Source of the DNA: Streptomyces sp. Tue 6430
GTDB lineage: Bacteria > Actinomycetota > Actinomycetes > Streptomycetales > Streptomycetaceae
Direction: 5' to 3'
Assembly (NCBI GenBank): GCA_021568835.1
Contig: JAKGSH010000010.1
Span: forward strand, 2,170,001-2,234,000
Length of the DNA: 64,000 nt
Below, in pieces: positions 35,416 through 42,383 of this stretch; positions within the stretch are counted from its first letter, which is position 1; each line of letters starts with the position of its first letter. Below the pieces are notes generated by a model, which saw only the letters and a program-made list of their open reading frames with translations, was not told the DNA's origin and made no database searches. The translations under genes and the position numbers were made by a program.

Positions 35416-36246
35416 CTACGGCGCGTCGACCTCGACGAGCTTCTTCCCGTCGAAGGTCATGACCTCGAAGTGGTCGATCTCGTTCGGGGTGAACGCGGCG
35501 CCGCCCTGGACGTAGAGCGGGTTCTTGGCCTGCTCGGTCTTGGCGCTGGGCAGGCCGTAGCCCCATTCCGGGACGGACCAGGACGAGACGGTCTCCCGTT
35601 CGCCGTTCTTGCCGACGGCGATGAGCGAGCACTTGTTCGGTCCCGCCACGTTCTTCAGCTCGACGACGGCCTCGGTGCCCCAGGCCTTCTCGCCCATGGC
35701 GACGGTCGCGGTGACCTTGGTGCCCGGGTCGGTGCCCGTGACCTTGTCGGAGAGCGTCTCGAAGACCGACTTCGCGGGGCTAGCGCCCGCCTCGACGGCA
35801 GTGCCGCCGCCGTCGTCGCCGCCACCGGCCGCCACGGCCACGAGCGGGCCGCCGATGATCAGCGCGACACCGGCTGCGATCATGTACATGCTGCGCCGGC
35901 GCTTCCGGGCGCGGTGGTCGGAGACCTCGACGACGAGCTTCTCGGCCAGTCGCGGGCCCGGCTTCGCGGACAGGGACTCGCCGATGGCGGGGGTCCCGGC
36001 GCCCGGCAGGTCCGCGAGCGCGGCCAGCATCGGTTCCATCCCGGCGAGTTCGTCGAGCTGCTGGGCGCACCACTCGCACCCGGCGAGGTGCGCCTCGAAA
36101 GCGGTTGCCTCGGCGTCGTCGAGGATCCCGAGGGCGTAGGCGCCCACGGTCTCGTGTTCGCTCGGGCCCGGAGATCCCTGCGCGGCTCCCTGCATGGGCC
36201 CAGACATACCCGAACCACCCGTTCCGAATCCCCCGTACACGCTCAT
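35416..36246 (-). CDS. rsuA: Anti-sigma factor for SigU
   Basis: About 276 residues. The N-terminal zinc-anti-sigma domain has HLAGCEWC (HxxxCxxC) and an upstream His (SEHETVG). A single membrane helix YMIAAGVALIIGGPLVAVAA lies near residue 125, and an RskA-like extracytoplasmic domain follows. It should hold SigU at the membrane until proteolysis (family knowledge). The ATG overlaps the sigU stop, so the two are translationally coupled. Confidence 0.9.
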   Translation of the reverse strand: MSVYGGFGTGGSGMSGPMQGAAQGSPGPSEHETVGAYALGILDDAEATAFEAHLAGCEWCAQQLDELAGMEPMLAALADLPGAGTPAIGESLSAKPGPRLAEKLVVEVSDHRARKRRRSMYMIAAGVALIIGGPLVAVAAGGGDDGGGTAVEAGASPAKSVFETLSDKVTGTDPGTKVTATVAMGEKAWGTEAVVELKNVAGPNKCSLIAVGKNGERETVSSWSVPEWGYGLPSAKTEQAKNPLYVQGGAAFTPNEIDHFEVMTFDGKKLVEVDAP

Positions 36247-36803
36247 CACGCCGTCACCCCCCGCTCCTCCAGAGCCAGCTTCATCGACCGCAGGGCATAG
36301 AAAACCCGTGAGCGTACGGTGCCGCTGGGTATCCCCAGCGTCTCAGCCGCCTCGTTGACGGTACGCCCCTTGAAGTAGGTCTCGACGAGCACCTCTCGGT
36401 GGGCCGGGGTCAGGTCGTCGAGAGCGTCCGACAGCGTCATCAGCCACAGCGCCTTGTCGATCTCGTCCTCCGCGGGGATGACCTCCAGCGGCGACGGGTC
36501 GACCTCCTGCGGCCGGGCCTGCCGGCTGCGGTGGCCGTCGATGACGATGCGGCGTGCGACCGTCACCAGCCAGGGGCGTACCGATCCGGTCGCCCGGTTG
36601 AGCTGACCGGCGTTCTTCCAGGCACGGATGAGTGTCTCCTGCACGACGTCCTCGGCGCGCTGCCGGTCACCGGCAACCAGTCGCAGGACGTACGCGAGGA
36701 GGGGTCCGGCATGCTCCCGATACAGAGCGCGCATCAGCTCCTCATCCGGTTCCGAGGGCTGGGACATGCGATGTCGGGCCCTCGATCCACGTTCATTGGC
36801 CAC
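36246..36803 (-). CDS. sigU: ECF RNA polymerase sigma factor
   Basis: About 185 residues. Region 2 is LYREHAGPLLAYVLRLVAGD with RAEDVVQETLIRAWKN, and region 4 is HREVLVETYFKGRTVNEAAE with GIPSGTVRSRVFYALRSM. I chose GTG 36801-36803 because AAGGA precedes it by seven bases; ATG 36767 (MSQPSEP) is the later alternative. Identified as SigU by its coupled anti-sigma gene and remembered synteny. Confidence 0.9.
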   Translation of the reverse strand: MANERGSRARHRMSQPSEPDEELMRALYREHAGPLLAYVLRLVAGDRQRAEDVVQETLIRAWKNAGQLNRATGSVRPWLVTVARRIVIDGHRSRQARPQEVDPSPLEVIPAEDEIDKALWLMTLSDALDDLTPAHREVLVETYFKGRTVNEAAETLGIPSGTVRSRVFYALRSMKLALEERGVTA

Positions 36804-37119
36804 GGCCGCATCCTTGCGCACGCCCACCTCCGGTGTCCGGGGGTTCCCCCGAGTCGGTCGCTCCCCACCGGTACGGACGTGGTCCGGCGGGTGTTCAAAC
36901 CGGAGTGACAGATTTCTGCGGAGTGACACGACAAGGGGAACATGGGGGCACATTCCCGCCCCTCTTTCTTTACATTTCCCCCACACGAACGACAGGGCGG
37001 CGGACTGCCCGGCGGCGCGCGAAGGTAAACGACGTGTAATCGAAATCACTTCGACAGCGTGGCGGCGGAATGGGCGTCAAACCCCCATATCGGACGGCCC
37101 ATTTGTCGGCCGGTGACGG
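36804..37119. other. Intergenic region upstream of sigU
   Basis: About 315 bp with lower GC around 36950-37060. CGGAGTGACA is directly repeated at 36901-36910 and 36919-36928, 18 bp apart (about 100-125 bp before sigU), a possible regulator site. No gene supported. Confidence 0.5.
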
Positions 37120-37716
37120 TCAGGCGCGCGCGAGAGCCGCGCGCCGGCGGTGCCGGGCGACCCGTTCGCGGTTCCCGCAGACCTCGCTGGAACACCAGCG
37201 CCTGCGCCGCCCGCGGGACGTGTCGACGTACACGATCGGGCAGTCGTCCCCCGCGCACTGCCGCAGGGCCGCCCGCGCGACGGGATCCGTCAGCAGCGAC
37301 ACCGCGTCCCGGGCGACCACCGCGAGCAGCGCCGCGCACTCCGGCTCCCGGTCCAACTCCCGCACCAGGGAGCCGTCCTGCCCGCGTACGGCACGGGGGA
37401 CCGGGGGCGCGGCGCGGGCGACGGCGTTGACGTGCGCGAGGGCGGCGCCGTACGCCGGCCGCGTCTCGCCGGTGAGCCACCCGGACACCAGGTGGCGGAC
37501 ACTGCCGCGGAGTTCCCGGAAGGCGGGCGGCCAGGAGGGGCCGGCGTGGGCCAGCGGCGTGCCGGGCGGCACGAGACCGGACCCGCCGATCCAGGCGCAC
37601 AACGGCGGCAGGGCGTCGAGCCGTTCGAGGGGGTGGGCGGTGGCGAGCAGGTCCAGGCAGATCCGCCCGGCGCCGAAGCGGAGGTCGTAGGGGGACGTGC
37701 CTGTGCCCAGTGCCAT
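37120..37716 (-). CDS. CGNR zinc-finger / ABATE-domain protein
   Basis: A 198-residue protein. The N-terminal ABATE-like region is LRFGAGRICLDLLATAHP. The C-terminal zinc finger has CAGDDCPIVYVD and RRRRWCSSEVCGNRERVARH, with four Cys and the CGNR signature. Probably a DNA-binding regulator of the stress-response type; ligand unknown. Single gene. Confidence 0.9.
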   Translation of the reverse strand: MALGTGTSPYDLRFGAGRICLDLLATAHPLERLDALPPLCAWIGGSGLVPPGTPLAHAGPSWPPAFRELRGSVRHLVSGWLTGETRPAYGAALAHVNAVARAAPPVPRAVRGQDGSLVRELDREPECAALLAVVARDAVSLLTDPVARAALRQCAGDDCPIVYVDTSRGRRRRWCSSEVCGNRERVARHRRRAALARA

Positions 37717-37830
37717 GTGCCTGTCACCACCGAGGAGAGGCTGCCGGAGGAAGCGTCACCTTTCACAGTGCGGGGTGGGACCGGCTCCCCGGAAGCCCCC
37801 CGACGGGACGGGGGCGTCTTTCAGCCCGGG
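37717..37830. other. Intergenic stretch before the tandem array
   Basis: Holds the start-proximal region of the CGNR gene. No gene seen. Confidence 0.35.
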
Positions 37831-38167
37831 GGTTCCTCGGAGACGTCGGCGGGACGACTCGGCTCGTCCGGCGGCCACTTCCCGATGCCGGCCGGACGAC
37901 TCGCCTCGAACGGAGGTTCCTCGGAGACACCGGCCGGACGACTCGGTCCGTCCGGCGGTTCCTTCTCGACACCGACCGGACAACTCGGTCCGTCCGGCGG
38001 TTCCTTCTCGACACCGGCCGGACGACTCGGCCCGTCCGGCGGTTCCTTCTCGACACCGGCCGGACGACTCGGCCCGTCCGGCGGTTCCTTCTCGACACCG
38101 GCCGGACGACTCGGTCCGTCCGGCGGTTCCTTCTCGACACCGGTCCGGGTGATTCAGCCCGTCCGGC
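37831..38167. repeat. 42-bp tandem repeat array of potential hairpins, eight units
   Basis: Units begin GGTTCCTTCTCGACACC at 37831, 37873, 37915, 37957, 37999, 38041, 38083 and 38125 (the last is 43 bp). Units 37999-38040 and 38041-38082 are identical; the outer ones are progressively diverged. Each contains GCCGGACG-ACTCGGCC-CGTCCGGC, an 8-bp stem with an 8-base loop. The period is a multiple of three, so all frames stay open, creating long spurious reading frames. There are no spacers, so this is not CRISPR. Confidence 0.93.
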
Positions 38168-38260
38168 GTTTGAGGACGAGGCCGTTCAGGCCGAAGCGGG
38201 GGTCCGGGGGCGGCAGCCCCCGCGACGGGGGCCCGGGGGCGCAGCCCCCGTGACGGCCAC
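38149..38260. repeat. Streptomyces-type interspersed intergenic repeat
   Basis: GATTCAGCCCGTCCGGCGTT followed by TGAGGACGAGGCCGTTCAGG, then a GGGGGTCCGGGGGCGGCAGC hairpin with CCCCC. I recall this block as a very common dispersed element between genes in many Streptomyces genomes. The 42-bp array appears to be an amplification fused to its left end. Confidence 0.7.
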
Positions 38261-38279
38261 CCGAACCCCGGTTCACCCC

Positions 38280-39464
38280 TCACCCGCCCGCATACTTCGC
38301 ATCGGCCGCGGGGTCCAGCGCCAGCCGGTACCCCCGCTTGACCACCGTCTGGATCAGCTTCGGCGCCCCGAGGGCGGTCCGGAGCCGGGCCATCGCCGTC
38401 TCCACGGCGTGCTCGTCCTTCCCCGTGCCGGGCAGCGCCCGCAGCAGGTCGGCGCGCGGGACGACCCAGCCCGGCCGCCGGGCCAGCGCCCGCAGCAGGG
38501 ACATCCCGGCGGGCGGTACGGGCCGGAGACAGCCGTCGACCAGCACGGCGTGGCCCCGGATCTCCATCCGGTGGCCGGCGACGGGCAGCGCGCGGGCCCG
38601 GCCCGGCAGTTCCGTGCACAGCAGTTGCACGAGGGGCCCGAGCCGGAACCGCTCGGGCGAGACGGTGTCCACCCCGCGCGCCTGCAGGGGCAGCGCGGTG
38701 ACCGGGCCGACGCAGGCCGGCAGGACGTCGTGGTGCAGGGCGGCGAGGAGTTCGGGGAGCAGCCCGCGTTCCTCGGCACGGGACAGCAGGGAGGCGGCGG
38801 CGGGCGCGCTGGTGAAGGTCACCGCGTCCAGGCCGCGCGAGACCGTGGCGTCCAGCAGCCGGTCGAGGGGCGAGATGTCCTCCGGCGGCATCCACCGGTA
38901 CACGGGCACGCCCACGACCTCCGCTCCCCCGGCGCGCAGCGCCTCCACGAAGCCGGGCAGCGGTTCGCCGTGCAGCTGGACGGCGACCCGGCGGCCCTCG
39001 ACGCCCTCCTCCAGCAGCCGGTCGAGGACCTCGGCCATCGACTCGCTGGAGGGCGACCACTCCTCGGTGAGCCCGGCGGCGCGGATCGCGCCCTTGACCT
39101 TCGGGCCGCGGGCGAGGAGTTCGACGCCGCCGAGGCGGGCGACGAGCTGTTCGCCGAGCCCCCAGCCGTCGGCGGCCTCCACCCAGCCCCGGAAGCCGAT
39201 GGCGGTGGTGGCGACCACGACGTCGGGTGCCCGGTCGAGGAGGTCCTTGGTGGCGGCGAGGAGTTCGCCGTCGTCGGCGAGCGGCACGATCCGCAGGGCG
39301 GGCGCGTGCAGCACCGCCGCCCCGCGCCGCCGGAGCAGTGCCCCGAGCTCGTCGGCGCGGCGCGCGGCGGTCACCCCCACCGTGAAGCCGGAGAGGGGCC
39401 CGTGCTGCTCGGCGCCCTGGCCGTCCGGGTCGTGGTCCGGTCGCTGCTGCTGGTGCTCGTACAT
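38280..39464 (-). CDS. nnaR: HemD-like regulator of nitrate assimilation (uroporphyrinogen-III synthase domain plus OmpR-type HTH)
   Basis: About 394 residues. The N-terminal two-lobed uroporphyrinogen-III synthase-like domain (FTVGVTAARRADELGALL; AVTFTSAPAAASLLSRA) is fused to a C-terminal winged helix. The latter has LLRALARRPGWVVPRADLL, HAVETAMARLRTALG and IQTVVKRGYRL. This fusion in S. coelicolor (SCO2958, NnaR) activates nitrite/nitrate genes. The HemD domain is thought to be a sensor rather than a haem enzyme (established for the family as I recall). Lies 100 bp downstream of narK on the same strand. ATG 39464 with GTG 39467 as alternative. Confidence 0.87.
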   Translation of the reverse strand: MYEHQQQRPDHDPDGQGAEQHGPLSGFTVGVTAARRADELGALLRRRGAAVLHAPALRIVPLADDGELLAATKDLLDRAPDVVVATTAIGFRGWVEAADGWGLGEQLVARLGGVELLARGPKVKGAIRAAGLTEEWSPSSESMAEVLDRLLEEGVEGRRVAVQLHGEPLPGFVEALRAGGAEVVGVPVYRWMPPEDISPLDRLLDATVSRGLDAVTFTSAPAAASLLSRAEERGLLPELLAALHHDVLPACVGPVTALPLQARGVDTVSPERFRLGPLVQLLCTELPGRARALPVAGHRMEIRGHAVLVDGCLRPVPPAGMSLLRALARRPGWVVPRADLLRALPGTGKDEHAVETAMARLRTALGAPKLIQTVVKRGYRLALDPAADAKYAGG

Positions 39465-39564
39465 CACTCTCGTCCCGCAGTGGAGTCGTATGGCCCTACA
39501 TGCCGAGCGAGCCTGCCAAGGGTGCGTGACAGGCTCGGTTCGGCTTCGTGTCGCCGGTGTTACG

Positions 39565-40980
39565 TCACACCTCGGCGTAGCTGAGCTGTGGCTTCGCCTC
39601 GGGTGCGGTCCCGGTGGCGGTGATCCGGCCGGCCGGACGACGAAGGTATACGGCCCAGGTGACGACGAAGCACACGCCGTAGAAGGCGAGGAAGGCGAGG
39701 AAGGCGCCGGTGCCGGTGCCGTAGGAGAGGAAGGACTGCCGGAAGGCGAGGTTGATGCCGACGCCGCCCAGCGCGCCGACGGCTCCGATGAGCCCCATGG
39801 AGGCGCCGGAGAGCCGGCGTCCGTAAGCGGCCGCCGCCTCGCCCTCGAGCCCCTTCGCGACGGCCTTCGCCTGGAAGATGCCGGGAATCATCTTGTACGT
39901 CGACCCGTTGCCGAGGCCGGTGAGGACGAACAGGACGACGAAGACGCAGACGAACAGCGGCAGCGACTTCCGCATGCCGGCGAAGACCAGGACGGCGGTG
40001 GCGGCGGCCATGCCGACGTAGTTGTAGAGGGTGATGCGGGCCCCGCCGTAGCGGTCGGCGAGCCAGCCGCCGACGGGGCGGATGAGGGAGCCGAGGAGCG
40101 GGCCGATGAAGGTGAGGTAGGCGGCCTGCAGGGGCGTGCGGCCGAACTGGTTGGTGAGCACCTGCCCGAAGGCGAAGGAGTACCCGATGAACGACCCGAA
40201 CGTCCCGACGTAGAGGAAGGCCATGATCCAGGTGTGGCCGTCCTTCGCGGCGTCGATCGCGGCGCCGGTGTCGTTCTTCACGGACGCCAGGTTGTCCATG
40301 TACAGGGCGGCGAGGGTCGCGGCGACGAGGATCAGCGGGATGTAGATCCCGAGCAGCACGCGGGGCCCGCCGCTCGCGCCGATGACGGCGAGGGCGATCA
40401 GCTGGATCACCGGCACGCCGATGTTGCCGCCGCCCGCGTTGAGGCCGAGCGCCCAGCCTTTCCTGCGGAGCGGGAAGAAGGCGTTGATGTTGGTCATCGA
40501 GGAGGCGAAGTTGCCGCCGCCGACGCCGGCCAGCAGGCCCACGAGGAGGAAGGTGCCGAACGAGGTGCCCGGCTCCATGACCGCGAACGCCGCGGTGGCG
40601 GGGACGAGCAGCATGGCGGCGGAGACGACCGTCCAGTTCCGCCCGCCGAACACCGCGACGGCGAAGGTGTACGGCACGCGGACGACGGCGCCGACGAGGG
40701 TCACCATCGAGGTGAGCAGGAACTTGTCGGCGGGGGTGAGGCCGTACTCCGGGCCCATGAAGAGCACCAGCACCGACCACAGGGTCCAGATCGAGAACCC
40801 GATGTGCTCGGAGAGGACGGAGAAGGCGAGGTTGCGCCGGGCGATCTTCTCGCCCCCGGCGTTCCAGAAGGCCTCGTCCTCCGGGTCCCACTCCTCGATC
40901 CAGCGGCTCCCCCTCTTCGCGGGGGCCGGCGCGGTGCTCGGGTCGTTCGGGGGTGCGGGGGCTGTACCAGGGGCTGTCAT
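39565..40980 (-). CDS. narK: Nitrate/nitrite MFS transporter
   Basis: A 471-residue, 12-helix NarK/NasA transporter. The nitrate signature-like segments GGNFASSMTNINAFFP and GLNAGGGNIGVPVIQ are present, with RPVGGWLADRYGG between halves. Imports nitrate or exports nitrite across the inner membrane. A Pro/Ala-rich soluble N-terminus precedes WDPEDEAFW. With nnaR downstream it forms a nitrate uptake and regulation pair. Confidence 0.93.
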   Translation of the reverse strand: MTAPGTAPAPPNDPSTAPAPAKRGSRWIEEWDPEDEAFWNAGGEKIARRNLAFSVLSEHIGFSIWTLWSVLVLFMGPEYGLTPADKFLLTSMVTLVGAVVRVPYTFAVAVFGGRNWTVVSAAMLLVPATAAFAVMEPGTSFGTFLLVGLLAGVGGGNFASSMTNINAFFPLRRKGWALGLNAGGGNIGVPVIQLIALAVIGASGGPRVLLGIYIPLILVAATLAALYMDNLASVKNDTGAAIDAAKDGHTWIMAFLYVGTFGSFIGYSFAFGQVLTNQFGRTPLQAAYLTFIGPLLGSLIRPVGGWLADRYGGARITLYNYVGMAAATAVLVFAGMRKSLPLFVCVFVVLFVLTGLGNGSTYKMIPGIFQAKAVAKGLEGEAAAAYGRRLSGASMGLIGAVGALGGVGINLAFRQSFLSYGTGTGAFLAFLAFYGVCFVVTWAVYLRRPAGRITATGTAPEAKPQLSYAEV

Positions 40981-41138
40981 GACGCCTCCACGTGCTCCGG
41001 GGCTCGGGTGGTTCGCGGGGATGGGCGGGGATGAGCGGTGATGAGTCCCGAAGGTAGGGAGGGCGCGTTTCCGGCCTGTGGCTGTGGGTGACCGGAAGGG
41101 AACGTTGCTCTCACCTCGCGCGAAGGCGTCATGAGAGG
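40981..41138. promoter_or_regulatory. Upstream region of narK with a weak GlnR-like element
   Basis: On the minus strand GTCAC (41088-41092) and GGAAAC (41067-41072) stand in loose GlnR-box-like order, but the spacing is not canonical. GlnR control of nitrate genes is established in streptomycetes; assignment of this site is speculative. Confidence 0.25.
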
Positions 41139-42383
41139 TCAGGCCCGGTGGGCCCCCGGGCGCCCGTCGGGCCAGATCCTCGGGCGCCGGTCGGCCGCCA
41201 GGTCCTCCACCCAGCCGAAACAGACGACGCAGCCCGCGGTGAGCAGCCAGACGGCCGGGAGCTGGGGCCAGGGGCTGACCAGGATCCAGTGGGCGTCCGT
41301 CTCGAGGACGCCGACGTCCCACAGGCGGTCCCAGAGGGACCCCACGACCACGATGCACACGTTGTGCCAGAGGTAGACCGTCACGGCGCGCGCGTTGAGC
41401 AGGGTGATCAGCCGGTCCCAGCGGCGCAGGCGCCGGGGCCACTCCTGCCAGGCGGGGCTGAGGTGCAGCAGGAGGAGGACGGCCGCGAAGGACCACAGGG
41501 CCTGCGCGAAGGGCATGTCGTCGAGGTCGTGCCCCGTCCTGAGGTCCTGGGTGAGGGCGTACCAGAGGCCGGCGCACGCCACCACCGGCGCGAGGGAGGG
41601 GACGACGTACCGCGGCAGCCGGCGCAGGACGCCCTCCTGGTGGGCCATGCCGAGCAGCCAGCACGCGCCGAACGCGCCGATGTCGCTGAGCGTCGACTCC
41701 AGCCGCCAGCCGGGGACGGCCGCCAGGCCGGACTCCAGGGCGGCCGACAGCGCGACCGGCGCGAGGACCGTCGGCCAGGGCGCGGCCCGCAGGGCGCGCA
41801 GCAGCAGCGGGGACAGCAGCACGAACCAGAGGTAGGCGCGCAGGTACCACAGGGGTACGCCGACGGCGACCGCCCAGTCGTCGCCGATCAGCCCGGGGAC
41901 GCCGGGCAGGCCCTCGGCGTAGGGCGGGTCGCTCAGCGGGAGGACCCAGAAGGCGAGGTGGAGCCACCACCAGCCGGGGTGGCCCTCCGCGTCCGGACCC
42001 CAGCCGCCCAGCAGCATGCCGGTGACGCCCACCGCGCCGAGCAGCCACAGGGGCGGCAGGAGGCGGCGGAGCCGGCCGCGGACGACGTCGGTCGCGGGAC
42101 GGCGGCGCAGGGAGCGGGCCATGAGGTTGCCGGCCAGCGCGAACATCACGCCCATGGAGGGGAAGACGACGGGCAGCCAGGCCCAGCCCATGAGGTGGTA
42201 GAGGACGACGCGGAACAGGGCGACGGCGCGCAGGAGGTCGAAGTAGCGGTCGCGGGAGGCCGGTTCGCGCGGTGCCTCCCGTTCTTCCCCCGCCGCCCGG
42301 GCCTCGGGGCCCGCCCCGGCCGGTGCCTGCGCGGGGAGGCCGACGGGGTGGGTGCCCGTCGGATCGGAGGACCGGGTGCTCAT
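41139..42383 (-). CDS. Membrane acyltransferase (OafA/Acyl_transf_3 type) coupled to matB
   Basis: A 414-residue integral membrane protein with about ten helices. The N-terminal RYFDLLRAVALFRVVLYHLM holds the acyltransferase-3 His (H in YHLM). WYLRAYLWFVLLSPLLLRAL and the C-terminal VYLWHNVCIVVVG segment fit the family. The ATG overlaps the matB stop (ATGA), so it is made together with MatB. It could O-acylate the exported polysaccharide or be a lipid-side acyltransferase (inference). Confidence 0.87.
   Translation of the reverse strand: MSTRSSDPTGTHPVGLPAQAPAGAGPEARAAGEEREAPREPASRDRYFDLLRAVALFRVVLYHLMGWAWLPVVFPSMGVMFALAGNLMARSLRRRPATDVVRGRLRRLLPPLWLLGAVGVTGMLLGGWGPDAEGHPGWWWLHLAFWVLPLSDPPYAEGLPGVPGLIGDDWAVAVGVPLWYLRAYLWFVLLSPLLLRALRAAPWPTVLAPVALSAALESGLAAVPGWRLESTLSDIGAFGACWLLGMAHQEGVLRRLPRYVVPSLAPVVACAGLWYALTQDLRTGHDLDDMPFAQALWSFAAVLLLLHLSPAWQEWPRRLRRWDRLITLLNARAVTVYLWHNVCIVVVGSLWDRLWDVGVLETDAHWILVSPWPQLPAVWLLTAGCVVCFGWVEDLAADRRPRIWPDGRPGAHRA

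Noticed and set aside
37831..38167. CRISPR array
   Set aside because: Units are contiguous with no variable spacers, and there are no cas genes.
37710..39584. Long + strand open frame across the 42-bp array and nnaR
   Set aside because: The array period is a multiple of three, so frames stay open by default; the protein is a repeated GRTTRPVRRFLLD motif plus antisense of nnaR.
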